Shown: positions 43,211-58,412, counted from the first letter of the stretch. The stretch is DNA of 64,000 bases from Albula goreensis (GCA_022829145.1 CM040746.1:16242290-16306289); one strand, 5' to 3'. The notes: a model not told the origin generated them from the letters alone. A program made the numbers and translations.

Positions 43211-45062
43211 CTGCAGGCAAGTTTGGGAGTGGAGAAGAGTTTGTTGGAGAACACTGAGACACATTTAGCAGTTGGGCCTGTCGCTGTGCTAGCCTTTCCA
43301 TCCTGTCACTAACTCAGGACCTGCTTGTAAGGAGTTTATCCAAAAGCTAGTTTTTGTGTTGAGCTTGAGAGTGACATACCTCCCACAATAACCATTATCC
43401 ACACCCCATGCAACCCCTTAACCCACTGAGGTGCAATGGGCAGGGATTTTAGAAGCACCTCTTTACCACTGTTGCAAGCCATAGCCAAACCTCTCCATTG
43501 TCAGACAAGTAGATTCTCTTTTCAGGCACAAGACCTCTAATCTCTTCTGAATCCCAACCCAGGAAACGCTACAACCACTACCCCTCGAGACTGCAACTTA
43601 TCAAAAAAACAAAATAACACATAAAATCTGCAATTTAACTTAAAACCGCTCTCATCGGTATCATTTTGAAGGTTGAATTTTTCCAAAAAATATGTTTCTG
43701 GGTTTTAAATCCCAGAAATCTAAATGAGAAAAAGATTGGATTTGTTTAACTCTGTAAAATCAGTCTCTCAATCTTGCGCTCATGTCATTAGAGGGCATTA
43801 AGAGTTTGGGGAGAGGCAGTAACCTGACAGTGTCTTTGGTCAATCTCCAGATGCCCGAGGAATGATAAACCCTTCCCTCTGAGGAAATAAATGCTCGGCA
43901 TCATGAAAACGCATCCCGCACACTCAAAGTCGACACGCCACAGGGGAAAACACATATTCATTGCTCTTTTTTATCCTTTAAGAGCCTGAAAACCCCTTTT
44001 TTGTAGTAACGAAGGGAGAGAAATCTGAGCGAAATGTTTCAGACAATCTTTCAGTCGTAATTAAAGAGGGAATACATCACTATCTGTTGAAAGAGGGACA
44101 CAGATGAATGCAAGATATCACTTTGTGCACTGTTGAAATGGTTGATGGAGAGTTCCGTTAGAGTCGTTATGTGCAAGTGGACTTACATTAAAACATATAT
44201 TTTTTAATAACTAGGGAAGAAATGGCTTCTGCCTTGCCTATTTACTGTCATCAAGCAAACAGAAACACCAGAACTGAATTAAAAAAGGAAGGAAAAAGGC
44301 TACATGTACACCTGTTGAGTAAGTAAATGAATTAATGCGAAGTACAAGACTGCTGATCAAAGTGGAAACAGAAAAATGGCTGATTGAAAAGAGTTCTGAT
44401 GAAAGGTGATCATGTGACATAATGACTCCACAGGTGATGCGATGCTGTATGGATTCCATGGCTTTGGGTGGCAGTGGACAGGGATGCATTAGATAACAGA
44501 AACACCCAGGGGCTGCAGGCTACAGGCTTCTTCCTCTCTGCTGCCAGGGGCTGAGGAGACCTCAGGTCAGTGCTGCTCTATGCCACAGCACCTCTGGGGT
44601 GCCGTGCAGAATGGCTGAGAGCGCTCTAATGAACATGTCTGCCACCAGGGCGATGGGGACCCGCCCTCAGCAGACAGTGTTTAATGAGGAAGGAGAGCTT
44701 CCCCAATTAGGATGTTGGGAGGGAAGGGCTAAAACAAAGCCAAACCAAAACCTCAGAACAAAACAGTTTCTGTGCAGCACAGCACATCATTCACAGGTAG
44801 GAGAAAGAAAAGGGAGTTGTGGAAGGGGTGGGGTGGATTGGGGTGGGGGTCAGGTTATCACATTAATTAGACGGAGTCTCTCTGAGCTATTGTCAATCCC
44901 CCCTCTCCTCTCTCCCTGCACCATTGAACAGATGGCTGTGAGTCATGGGGTTGAACCGCCCCTCCTCTCCTCAACCTTACCAATGCAGGATACACGCACC
45001 GCAAGGAGCCGTACCTTTTTTTAGTCCCCTCCCCTACAAGAGATAACCTGCCGAAGGCAGCC

Positions 45063-45100
45063 CAGAAAGCCTTGCCCAGTACAGAAAGCCTTGCCCAGTA
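45063..45100. repeat. 19-bp tandem duplication
   Basis: CAGAAAGCCTTGCCCAGTA occurs twice in tandem, perfectly. Confidence 0.9.
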
Positions 45101-46727
45101 CTGGCACGGCCCCAAAAAAACTGTGGCGCATTTTGGCATGACATGGCGCAGTGACCCCCTTCTCCCTGGCCCTGGCACCCATGAGCTCGCAGGTGATTTA
45201 GTTGGTGCTCGGCGGTGGCCTGTCAGCGCAGGGCTGCCCTGCCGCACCAGGGCTGCATGTTAAACGCAGGGGATAATGCAGTGCCGGGGTGTGCTGCCTG
45301 ACAGGGACTCCCGCGTGCAGCCGCAGGAGGGGGGAGACAAATTGAAGTGGCGTTTGACTCCTATTGGTGCTTCTAAAAGCTACGCAGCCATTTAACACTG
45401 TATTATTTTCAGAGTGGTGCTGCTAGTGTTGGTGGGGGGGGGGGGTTTAGTATTCGTGGACTATACAGCCTTCCCTCGCTGTTGTTCCGAGAGACAGTGC
45501 CGTTAGTTAGCGGGGTGAATGGCGGAGGCCTGAGAATAAATGGGATGCCTTCCTTCGCTCGCAGGAAGGAGAAACTCGAGAGACCAGAAACTCAGACAGC
45601 AACAAACCGAAGAAAAAGTTCTTGTTTTTCTTTTTTGCGCTGGTTTGGACTGTTTCTGCTGAGCTTGTGCCTCGATGCGTTCGAGACCTTGATGTTATTA
45701 ATTAGTTTTTGCGCTTGTTAAGATTTGTGGAAAAGTACAGCGAAAGGGAATTTTCTTTTTCTTTCCCGTTTGTGTTTTTTTTTTTTTTTGGTGAGTCAGA
45801 GGAGATGGAGGGTGCTGCGGTAGCTGCATGTTCTGCATGTGATGCAGATGCAATGCTTTGTCGTCCCCTCGCCCCTCGCACAAGTATGACTTCACAGTCC
45901 TTCCGCCCCTTCATCACGAGAGCTCCCGCAGTGCAATGAGGTCAGGACGAATTAAAATTCCTCAATTAAAAATCACCGCCCTCATACACAGGTCACACAC
46001 ACACAGTGTGCCACCATTTTCTGGATATTTCTTTGACCTTATGCTACTTACATTGCTAAACGGCCCTCATTGTCTGTTGTTTCTGACTATGGAAAAGACT
46101 ACACTGCTATCTGGAAGAAGGAAAATTCTGAGTTTGAGTTGAGAAATTTGTCTTGAGAAACCCCTGCCATCTGTTTTCCTTAATTCCATCCAGCTTGCCC
46201 AAAATACTTTACTTAAGTAAAATTATTTGTAGTAGTTTTTTCTTTTGTTCTCTCAGTCTTTATGGTGCACCAAGTGAGCTTTCTTCAGTGAGGTCATAAC
46301 AAAAACACAAATACAGTTGCTGTGCATTAAATAATGAAATAACCAACTGTGTTAAAAACCATACAGTGTACATGATCCAAGTACGATCTACTGCTTTGTT
46401 TCCCAATACTGTTTGCCCTATATTGACCTGTTCGTATTCAAACCCTCTGAAATGCAAATACGCTGTGCTCACAAGTGTATTTGAGCTGTGTGCACAGGGC
46501 TTTAGATGCTGAATTTCACAATGTTTCCACTGCTCAAACAGAGCATATTCCCTGACATTGCCTCTCTTATAAGGTTCAGCTAAAGCACTTTGCTGAAGTA
46601 GCACATGAAAACTGTGTTTCTAATGCATTCAGTGTACCCTGTTATCAATTTAGCTCAGTATTACTGAGTGTGCAACACAACACTAACAGGAACTGCAAAC
46701 TGGCCGTTTCTCTCTCTCTCTATCTCA

Positions 46728-47018
<291 letters not shown>

Positions 47019-47303
47019 TTACAAAACCTACAGAGCAGAGTTGTGTGTGTATGTGTGCATGCATGTCATTTTGTTTTAGATGTGTGTGCATGACATATGC
47101 ATGTGCTATTTACGCATGTGTATATATGTATGTATGAGTGTGTCCTTGCTGTGTGGGAATGCTACATTCTTCTAGGCCTTCTGCTCCCACCAAGAAATGA
47201 CAGAAGCTGCCAATCCATCAAGTTTCTCCACACAGCCACTGATGATTAAGCTGGCATCACAGCAGTCTCCTAATTGCTGGGCTGCCCACCTCCCCACCAC
47301 CTA

Positions 47304-47315
47304 CACACACACACT

Positions 47316-47348
<33 letters not shown>

Positions 47349-47350
47349 AC
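47304..47350. repeat. CA microsatellite
   Basis: A CA run, uninterrupted at 47317-47343. Confidence 0.9.
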
Positions 47351-47514
47351 AGCCACATGCACGCTAATGCACATTCCGACAGTTCCACTACAGACAGCAC
47401 CAACCTTGGCTTAATCCACCCATTATGCGTGCTAATTAAGAGGGCTGGTCCGCTCCCCATGTCATTATCAGACTCTGTCAGCTCCTCTCACAGCCCCTGT
47501 GTGGCCCGCGCCGC

Positions 47515-47565
47515 TCCCCTGATTGATCACCGATAGATTGACATGCAGATTAATTTAATTAGAAA
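47515..47565. promoter_or_regulatory. PBX/HOX- and MEIS-like motif group
   Basis: TGATTGATCA at 47520-47529 fits a PBX-HOX site. It is followed by GATTGACATG with a TGACA MEIS/TGIF-type core, and TTAATTTAATTAG. All lie within about 45 bp of unique sequence in the short intron 7. Confidence 0.3.
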
Positions 47566-48027
47566 CGGCCTCACTGGAGGAGGCTCATACAATGGCTGAG
47601 GCATAATAGATTTGCTCTTGTTGGGATGGGATGGTGGGGAGGGGCCAGGGTGAACTGGAGAGCCTCTTATTCAAATTGCTCTAAAGCTTCAAGAGATGCC
47701 TGACTCTCCAGAGAGGAAGCGCTTGACAGGACTTGGCAAACATTGTCACAAGTCTCTCCGGGATGGACACGCTTTATTCTCTTTCCTCTATCTCTCTTAC
47801 TCTTTCACGCCTTCTCCCTTTCTCCTTCTCTCTCTCCCTATTCTCTTTCCCACTCTCTCTCCCTCCCTCACTCCCTCCTTTCTCTCTTTTTCAGGAGACG
47901 GGCAAGGCAATTGTTAAGGTGTCTGGATCTCATGTGTGTGATTTTTTTCTTCCTTGACGACTGCTTCACACAACTCAAACTGCATCATCGACATGAGAGA
48001 CCAACCTGCCCCTTACACACACACACA

Positions 48028-48039
<12 letters not shown>

Positions 48040-48061
<22 letters not shown>

Positions 48062-48160
48062 ATCTAATGTGTATATGTTCACACAGATACCCACAGAAAC
48101 ACCCATACACACACACACACACACACACACAATCTAATGTGTATATGTTCACACAGATAC
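48040..48160. repeat. 70-bp-period direct duplication within CA array
   Basis: The segment AATCTAATGTGTATATGTTC followed by ACACAGATAC occurs at 48061-48090 and again at 48131-48160, each preceded by a CA run. Confidence 0.85.
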
Positions 48161-48774
48161 ACATACGCACATACATGCACGTACACCACAAATACAACCA
48201 CACACACAAACACACACACACTAATGAGTAGGTGCATTTTCTTACTTGTGATTCGCTCTAATTCCTGCTTGCCTACCGATTAAAACTATAAATTAATTGT
48301 ACCACTAATTAAACTCAATCAAATTGTGGCTGTTAACTGCTGTTGCACCACAATTACTATGAACAATTATAGTCCAAGCTGAGTAATTGTCATCATGGCA
48401 CATTGTATACTTGCCACATGTAAGTACCTTTTCAACCCATACACATAATTAATACTCCTACAATTATAAAAATGATAAGACCAACTTCAGAGGAGGGTGC
48501 TCTCCATTGAAGAGAGCAGGGAAGCCCTGTGGTATGTGGGGTTCATAGTGTGTGTGTGTGTGTGTGTGTTACATGTCATGCATTGTACAGTGAACAGCTC
48601 ATAAAGAAGACATAACAAAGCAATTGGCCGATGCCTTTGCTTAAACACACTGCACTGTTCGCAGTAAATCTGTCAGCATGTCCAGGGATAACATCAAGAC
48701 ACATTTCCTGAAATATGCCTCTGTTTCACATTAGCAAGGAATACCTATGTGTGCCCTGTGTGAGGCAATGTAAG

Positions 48775-49232
<458 letters not shown>

Positions 49233-50243
49233 TCACAACACAACACATCACAATGCATCGTAACCTGACGCGTGCTAACAGAACGGAGAGTTACACATGG
49301 AGAATTAACCTCATGGTAAATTTTTAAAGTGGGAAATGTTTAGGTCAGGAGTCAGGGCTGCTGCAGTCACACACCGTCCAGAGCAGACAGAGTGGTAATT
49401 AAGCACAACCGTCAGATCAGCTTCCTGTTCTTGGTTAACTAATGTACATCTATCAATCCATTGAGCTACTCTTTTGAAGCCGTTGATTTAACACATTTTA
49501 ATAAACTTTTGATTTGATTTAAAAGTACAAAGAATGTATATTTTAGTTATAAAGGGTACATTTTGGAAGTAAATCAAGACATTTGTAATCTAAGCTGCCA
49601 TTCCAAATATGCCTCTTGACCCTCAGGGAAACCATGGAAAACCATACACACTGTCTGCAGAATCATACAAAAAGCACTTAATCCCAAAGAGCTACAGGCC
49701 ATCACCCTGTGTGGCCTTAGCACATACATCCAGTCCTCCAGCTCTACACAGCACTTAACCCACATTACTTTCACACAGAGAGAGTGACACCAAGAGACAT
49801 TTGGTGTCATTACATTCCTGCTTTCACACAACAGCTTCCTGTGGCTGTTGACTTGGCAGCATGTTACTGACACACATTCAGCTGGCACTTGAACAGGGCA
49901 GTTCACATTAACCATTGTTTACAGGCACAGCAACAGAGTCCTATCTGATTTGTCAGTCCAGGATGGTATGAGCAGGAGGCTGAAGGCCTGCTCCCTGCTG
50001 TTTTAGTGCATGGATGGACCTGGAGGAGCAGGCCACAGAGTCCCAAACTCCCCGTCTCATGTCCCTGTCCCCAGCATAGTTTACAGTGTGCCTGCTGTCA
50101 GCAGGCAGATACTTAGGGAGTGATACATGGCGTGTGTGGTCACTGGATCCCCTGCTCATGAACTGCTCTGAAAACCGGTATGGTGGTAAAATACACACAC
50201 GCATGCCTGAATACCACTCCTGCACACACCCACCCACATACAG

Positions 50244-50244
<1 letters not shown>

Positions 50245-50302
<58 letters not shown>

Positions 50303-50345
50303 TAAGACACACACACATGCGTGCATGCACACATGTGCACACATT

Positions 50346-50386
<41 letters not shown>

Positions 50387-50469
50387 TAAAACACACACAC
50401 ACGCGCACACACATATAAGAAACACACACACGTGCACACACACAGATAAGACACACACACACACATGCC

Positions 50470-50559
<90 letters not shown>
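50245..50559. repeat. Compound CA array
   Basis: Pure CA blocks at 50245-50300, 50347-50384 and 50473-50559 are separated by CAGATAAGACAC-type spacers that recur three times. Confidence 0.93.
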
Positions 50560-50560
<1 letters not shown>

Positions 50561-50699
50561 CAGTAGACCACATGGCAGAGTAAGGAGCAGGACCATCTGT
50601 GAGAGGGCAGAGACAGGCTTGACAGCTCACTGATTCACATCCTTTTGAGGCAATGTCTTTCAGACAGAGTCACTGGGGAAAAGCAAACGGACACACACA

Positions 50700-50746
50700 C
50701 ATAAAGACACACATACACGGAACACATGGACACAGACAAACACACA

Positions 50747-50780
<34 letters not shown>

Positions 50781-50850
50781 TCAAATGCATACACACACAT
50801 ATAGATTGAATGCACACACGCAAACACACACACACACACACACAAACACT
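50700..50850. repeat. CA-rich array
   Basis: Interrupted CA repeat, densest at 50749-50779 and 50827-50843. Confidence 0.88.
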
Positions 50851-52224
50851 GAATCACATAGACACAAGCACATTTTTCCAGGTGTTGTTTTGGTTTTGGA
50901 CTCGAGGACTGGAGCCTTCCAGCTGGCCACTTTGGCGCTGGCTGCCAGCAGGGATGGAGCAGAAAAGGACGGGTAATGAGGATGAATTTCAGCGGGCACA
51001 GATCTGCCGCTACAGAAGCACATGCCACAGGGCACAGGGCTAATCTACCATGCCATGCCAGAGAGGACACTGCAGTGGGGCAGTGCCCCTCGCAAAAATA
51101 CATCCTGAGAAACACACACCCGCAAAACACGCCCTGAAAAACATACCCTGAAAAACATTCTCACAAACACATACGCACACAGCACAAAGGCCATGTTTGA
51201 AAAAGTGTGAGGGACCAACAGAAACAGAAAGGTACAGAGTAAATGCGAGAAAAAGAGAAATATAAGCTATAGAGGTAGATATAGTGAGAAAGAGAGAAAG
51301 CGAAATTGTATCTGCACCCAATCAGAGAAATCATATGACCCACTCTTCCATATCGAATTTCGCCAGCCTAATTAAGACCCAAGTGTCCGACAGGTCCCCT
51401 TTAAAGACGGAGAAATGGGGGGAATAGGGGTGGGGGTTGGGGGGGCACATTTGTACAACAGATGCCTGCAACCGAATCCCCCTGACTGGGCCTGGGATTC
51501 TTTCCGTGTGTGACCCGTTTGAGAGGGAGAAAAAAAGCACAGAGCCCGTCATTTTCTCCTCCAGAGAAACCCGAGAGGGCTGAACCACTGTGTTTACACA
51601 GATATTTGGGAGATTTTCAAAAAATGCCCCATTTATGAAATCCTCACCTCAAGCGCGCATGCTTCCATTATACGGGCTGAGAGGCTGAAGAACACAACCC
51701 TCTTCATCGTTTTAGTTTTCGCTGGAACATTTCGTTGACACCCACAAAAAAGGACCAAATTCGAAATAAACCCCTCGTCCAGAACATAGACAGGTCTATA
51801 CTTCCCCATCAATCGGTCAATAGAGCATTATCCTACCCGAAGAGTAAACAGAATTAAACTATCCCGATCTGGTATTGGTGCGCTGTTGCCAGGGTTTACT
51901 TAACTAATAACCGGCAGGGGGGCATAGATAATCTGATAAAGAGCAGCAGGCCTGAACGGGTGGGGTGCCATAAAGGCACTGTGTCCGAGCTGTCACACGA
52001 CCTGTCGGGGGTGGTGGGTGGTTGGCGGTGGACCCCACGCTGACACTGTCCGCTGTGCCCCAAACCACGCCACCACATGTCTCTCAGCTGCCAGCCCCAC
52101 TGCAAAGGAAGGACCAATGAGAGCATGCGTCTAAGAGAGAGAGGCAGGGGATGGGCATGTATAATTAATTAATTACATACTTTAAAAAGATTGGCCCAGT
52201 TACACTGCTGTTTTAATGCAAATA

Positions 52225-52280
52225 TTTATATATGTGTGTGTGTGTGTGTGTTTGTGTGTGTGTATGTGTGTATGTGCATT
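52225..52280. repeat. GT-rich microsatellite
   Basis: Imperfect TG/TATG repeat. Confidence 0.85.
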
Positions 52281-52811
52281 TACATGCATGTCTATTGGGT
52301 CCTAGCGACAGTACTGTTAAAACTCCTATGTAAGGATGTATGCTATGCTCTCCCTTCTTAAAACTATGCAAAATGCACTGTACTTTGATTCAGGTACTGC
52401 AGGCAGACACTGAGTGCTATTCTGTTTTTTTTTCAGTGCAAAGTTAGTGAGTAAGAGCAGTGAAGAAGCCTAACATGCTACTTCATTTTGCAAGCCAAGC
52501 CTGTTCCTTTGAAGCAAAGCTTTGATTTATCATGTGCCCCTTTTTTAACAACATTTGCCTCTCTCTATTAATGCGTTTTTAAAAATACCTAGGAAGATTT
52601 ACAGGAAAAGGGTCAAAGTTTACTGTGGAAATAGATGTATCTGAATCTTTGTGATCCCACAGAGAGATTTGGGAGTGTTCTGTCCTCCTCAATCTCATTT
52701 TCACAGCACTAATTAGCACCACTGATCCCCAACCCCCCATACACACACACACCCGTTCTAATTTTTTTCTCTGCACTGCTCCAGTGAGAGAGTGGCATAT
52801 CGTTGGCAATG

Positions 52812-52838
52812 CCCCCCCCCCCAACCCCCCACCTCCCC
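52812..52838 (-). other. C-rich tract, G-quadruplex motif on minus strand
   Basis: C runs of 11, 6, 2 and 4 lie within 27 bp on the plus strand. The long runs can supply several G tracts on the minus strand. Confidence 0.6.
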
Positions 52839-55061
52839 AAGCTCCGTCACTGCCTGTCTCCACAGCAATTATGGCATGCGGCTGTGGGGGTCACTGCTGT
52901 GGCCAGTCGTGTGACAGTCCTCGTTACCGTTATCACAATAGAGCAGCGGAAAGCACTTAATTAACAGAACTTTCCGTCACCGGCTCACTCAGAGTGCTAA
53001 TACTCAGTGATCCGGCCTCTTTTTAATTACTTTTCAATAGAGACATCCCCGGTTCGGCCCGACACCACGTCGGCCACGTGTGCCAAAGCCTGGCACACCA
53101 GACTGCCCTCTCCCTCACTCCCAGCGTTGTGTCTGAGTGAACTCTCTCCCTTTCCTCCCTGTCACGATAAAATATTTCACTAAACAAAGGGCAGTTCTTT
53201 CAAATGACTCAATACCTTGCAGGGGCACCATGTAACCCAAATGGCATGCCTAGTCACACAGCAATAGTGTCTTGGGTCTCACATCTGTTCTCTAGAGGTG
53301 GATGAACACCTGTGCCACATAAGCAAATGGAGCCTGCAGGAAAAGGGGAAAGCGGCCAGAAACAGCAGCGCTGCCCAGCTGCCAGTACGCTGGGCCACAG
53401 TCCTGCAGACCCTCTAGCTCTTTAAGAATACACAACAGCCTCTCATAGCAAAAGGCCTTGCAGTGATTTAGCCAAGGCACCTATTGGCTGGGTCAGGTCA
53501 GGTGGTTAAGTGCCTGGCTGGAACAGAGGCCTGCACATACAGCAGCCCTCCAGAGCGAGGACTCAGTGGTGTGGTGAGACGGATTGAGATCTGTTCCCGG
53601 CCGTGTTAAAAACAGGGGCCTCATGGAGCGCTTACAGTGGTGTGTGTGTGTGTGTGCCTTACAGGATCAGCCACGGACAGCGCGGCTGTTTGGTAAACAT
53701 GGTGCACACGGGGGCTTACCACTAACCAGGCCGCAGGCATGGCTATAATATTATTTAATACCTCTAATCTCCTGCTTTCTTCCTGCCTGACACTCGCTCC
53801 TTCGCTCTCTCCCAGCTGTCGCGCTGTGTCACTAGCGTGGGGAGGGTGACACATTCCTCCTAACGCGCGGCTTAACCTCGCGGGTGACACCCTGCTTTCG
53901 CTCATGGCCTGGCCAAATCCACAAGGCAAACTGCTGTCTGAACTGTATTTACAGCCTGAACTCAGAGTAACCGCAGGGCCCATAAATACACACATACTGT
54001 GTGCTGCCACACACACCCACATACATACACACACGCACAAACATATATACAAATATACACACACTCTCAAACTCACAGATACTGGTGTAAAATCATATAC
54101 CATGCACTGGAGCAAAGCTTAAAGAAGGGTGTTGGTGGTAGATGAGCAGGTCTGTGGGAGATGTGGAGACTGCAGTATGTAGGGTTTTCTCACTGGTTTG
54201 GCCCATGTGGCCAGACAAACTCCATTAGAGCAGTGAAGAGCTCTCCTGAGAGCGGAGTGCAGCGAGGGGGAAGGACGCTTGCAGGTATAATGTATATTAA
54301 AGCATGTGCTGCAACCCAAGGCTTTCATTATTTATCGGACAGCATTGTTGTGCATCGCTGAGGGCCCTTCAATTACAAAAGGCAATTAATACAGTAATGA
54401 CATGAAGAGGGCAATGGGCTTTTCAAAATGAAATCTTCAACTGAAAGGTTCAAAAGAAAAATTGACAAATTACTGGGCATGACTGATTAGAGAATATTAT
54501 CTGATGGCTGTATAAAACATATTATTCACAGAAAAGAAGAGGGAGGAGAGACAAATGGAAAGAGGAAGAGAGAGAGAGGATGAGATAGGGAAAAATAAAC
54601 ATTCTTTGGTATTTATTTTATGTTGAAAAACAATGAAAATAGAATCAAATTGAACTGAGAAGGAGACTTAGAAAAGTGTGGGAGTGAGAGAGACAAAGAA
54701 AGAGAGGGAGAGGTGGAGAAACAGAAGTTCCATCAGTCTGGTGGATGGCGTTCCTCGAGGGGTTAATGCAGTACTCAAACACACTGACCCCTGATCTCCT
54801 GACCTCGCTGTCTGGAGGCCACATCTGGCCAACCCACTGGCTCCCTGAAATTGCACACGGTTTACCCATGCAGGGGCGCCCCATTCCCCTGATTCCACCG
54901 TCCCCTGCAGAAAACACAAGCTCCCTCATTGTCCAAAATCTATCCCTGGGTTAACAGGGTAGCTTATCTAATATACTTCTGCACCAGGTTAAAACCCAAC
55001 AAATGTAATGGCTAATACCCTGCTCCTTTCTTATTGTTCATATATTTGACAACACTGCTAC

Positions 55062-55168
55062 CTCTACTACCACTACTACTACTACTATCACCACTAGTAC
55101 TACTCACCACTAGTACTACTACTACTACTACTACTACTATCACCACTACTCACCACTACTACTACTAG

Positions 55169-55202
<34 letters not shown>

Positions 55203-55408
55203 GCTACTACTATCACCACTACTACTATACCACTACTACTACTACTACTATCACCACTACTACTACTAGCTACTACTATCACCACTACTACTCACCACTA
55301 CTACTACTACTACTACTATCACCACTACTACTACTAGACTACTGCTACAAAAACTACTGCTAGTACCACCCACCACCACCACCACCACCACCACCACTAC
55401 TACTACTA
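55062..55408. repeat. TAC/CAC trinucleotide array
   Basis: About 350 bp of ACT and CAC units with scattered CTAG interruptions, ending in a block of CAC units just before the small inverted-repeat element. Confidence 0.95.
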
Positions 55409-55417
55409 ATAACAATA

Positions 55418-55749
55418 CGGGGGTCCTCGACTTACGAACGAGTTCCGTTCCTATGACTTGTCGTAAGTCGATTTTCAACGTAAGTTGGAATTTATACCTA
55501 AATTATTCCTAAATTAACACCTTAAGTCACTCACACTGTACACACAACATATGAAGGACATATAAAATACAGTAATTAAATGAAACAGTAATAAAAAAAA
55601 GAGAGAACAATTTCTTATCTTTATTTTTGTAGTCGTATTTACGAACCAAACCGCTTAGGTTGACACTAGGTTTTTTAAATAATTTATGGGAGTGCGTCGT
55701 AAAGACGAAACGTCGTAACTCGAGACTGTCGTAACCCGAGGACCCCCTG
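55418..55749. mobile_element. Short non-autonomous DNA transposon (pogo/Tigger-type MITE)
   Basis: A 332-bp segment bounded by inverted repeats. The left end (55419-55437) GGGGGTCCTCGACTTACGA matches the reverse complement of the right end (55729-55747) at 17 of 19 positions. The right end finishes CCCCCTG, giving a CAGGGGG-type terminus typical of Tc1/mariner-related pogo/Tigger elements that target TA. A TA stands directly before the left end; the right flank is TT, so the target duplication is not intact. There is no transposase frame inside. It is inserted at the edge of a trinucleotide repeat array. Confidence 0.75.
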
Positions 55750-56877
55750 TTCTAATAATAGTTATTTTATTATTTTTGTTATATTTGGGTATATGCATTT
55801 CCTGCCATTACAGCAACATGAACATTTCTCATGGATCCATGCCTCTAATCCCATTAAGTACATAAATTACACATACAAAAGTGAATACAACAACTCCACA
55901 TAAATATTGCATGCTTTGTCATTCCTCCCATTCAGCTCTAAGTATAATATTAACATTAGTCAGCCGTACAGTAAAAGCATTTACAGCTTTGCTGATAATG
56001 ATATCATTGTTTATGCCCAAGTTCCTGTTACCATGGCAATGAACACCGGCAATGCCGCCACTAATAAAACTTGATGCCATGACCTGGTCTTACATGTTGA
56101 TGATTGCTGGAGCTTCTGTAGGATGCAATACAAATCTTATTTTTTTAAAAAAACAAACAAACAAAAAAAATAATCCTGTAGCGCTGACCACTGCTCTTCC
56201 ACAAACATACATATATGTACATTATGCAAAACAATTATACACTAATATTACCATCTTAAGCAGTGCAATATTATTATACCTTCTTTTAGAGTTTAATTGA
56301 TACAATGTTTGTCTCATAATATAATGGCATATAGTATATCTACTATACAGGTCAGGTGTTGCAATTACAGATAAGATAAACATCATTCTTATTCAACTTG
56401 GTATGTTGAGACATAGAGCTAGTGCTCCGCTTAACAAGAGCATCTTCTGGTCAGAGGCCTGTCCCTATTTACAGAGCAGGGCCCTCTCCACACAGTCCAC
56501 ACCGGATAGCGCATTATTTTATTATTGTTATTTTTGACTTCTCTTTTCTCAAGGAGTACAAAGTCCTGTTGCTGTATCGTCAATTAGCATATTGTAACGA
56601 GGGAAGTGCTGGTGTCAGAGGCAGAGGGACGGGACACCATGGGCGGGGAGCACCAGGCTCTCTGGGTAATCTCATTCCACTAAATGCAAAACAGCGACAT
56701 TACTGCATTTGCCATCTACTTGTATGGCGCTACCCGCGCTATCAGTAAATGAGACGAAGTGAACGGCACCACATATAAATTATTCAGGGGCTGAGATGGC
56801 AATTATGGCGCTGAGCACAACCAGTATTAATATTTTATGAAGGCTAACGCAGACCTCAGAGTGAATCAGAGAGTGAG

Positions 56878-56930
56878 AGAGGGAGAGAGAGAGAGAGAGA
56901 GAGAGAGGGAAGGAGAGAGAGAGTGGGAGG
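56878..56930. repeat. GA-rich repeat
   Basis: GAGA run with GGGA interruptions. Confidence 0.88.
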
Positions 56931-57200
56931 GAGCGACGGACTCAGCTGTTGGTCCTTTATGTTTCTCTCTGTTCTCATTCTCGTTCTCTGTATTCACTCT
57001 CTCCCTCTCTCTCCCACTCTCTCTCCCTCTATTGCTCCCACAGCACTACTTCTGATCCTCTCTTCTTTACTTTCCTTGTCCCTCCCTCCCTTCTCTCCCA
57101 TTTGTGTGTGCTGTTTTCCCTCCTTCTGCCCTCCCCCTCTTCTCTCTGTCCTCCCTATACCCCCTCTTTTTATTGGCATGTGGAAACTGGAGATTCAGAA

Positions 57201-57202
<2 letters not shown>

Positions 57203-57295
<93 letters not shown>
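57203..57295. repeat. Pure AC microsatellite (93 bp)
   Basis: An uninterrupted AC run. Confidence 0.95.
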
Positions 57296-57296
<1 letters not shown>

Positions 57297-58331
57297 CTCA
57301 GTCTGCAATGAGACTGCCTATTTGCTACACAATCTTATTCACTTCAGGCAGCAACACCTTTATAACACACAAACAAGCAGTAACCACATGAACAAGTGGG
57401 AGCTGTAAGACTAAATTATATTACAGTGGTTTGCTTATGCACTCCCAGAGACCCACATTCTTGTGTAGAGGGTGTAACAGGGAAACCCACATGTACACCT
57501 ATTCTTATATGGTGTCTCATATGAGTTGGTGTGTGGGTCCCTGGGTCTGCGGTGCATGAGGAGGAAGTGAAAGAGCTGAAGTGGCGTACGGCAGGTCAGG
57601 GGTGGGGGGTGGGAGGGTGATAGGGTATGACAGGATGCCCAGAGTACCAGGTGCAACCCCACCCGAAGGGAAGGGTGGTGGAGGGTGACTGGAGACCATA
57701 CAGACAGTCGGGGCAGAGGAAGTGTGCAAGCATGCATGAGTGCTGCATTAGGGAGGAACCATGATTCATGACCTATGACCTCTGACTCCCTCACCTTCAC
57801 AGAATTCTCCACTGCAAAAACAGATAGAAATGACTGTGCTGCACTTGCAGAGCTTCAAATGTAACATTAATCAAATAGTTTAGACTGCGAAGAGAGAGTA
57901 AACATTTGCTGAGTGAAAAGCGCTTTTACTTGAGCTGTGCCTCACCTCTCTTAGTGCAACACTTTTGCTGAATGGAATGTAGTGCAGACAGGAGATCAAG
58001 GCACATGGGGTGGCTAAGGAGCTGAGGAGAGGGACAGTTGTCAGAGACATTTGGGAGTTTGTCTTGCTATTTGACACATCCTGGCCGGGAGTGGTGGTAA
58101 TCCCGGGGGGTTAGCCTGGGGTGGGTGATGGAATGCTGGCCGTTCTTGGGACGCTCTGCTTGGGCCACGCCCTCTGTGCTATGGGTGACACCCTGTCAGG
58201 CGTCCACTCCGAGACCTGGACCAAGCCTTGCCAGAAATTGCTCTCATACCTCTCTCCCACAGCTCAGCCAAAAACAACAGCTTCGCCTGCCTCTCCTGGT
58301 CGATAACTGACAGCTTATTTATCTGCCAGAA

Positions 58332-58334
<3 letters not shown>

Positions 58335-58383
<49 letters not shown>

Positions 58384-58412
58384 GTCTCTCTCTCTCTCTC
58401 GCTGTCCCTCTC
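58335..58412. repeat. CT microsatellite
   Basis: CT run, pure at 58335-58376, then with GTCT and GCTG breaks. Confidence 0.92.
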
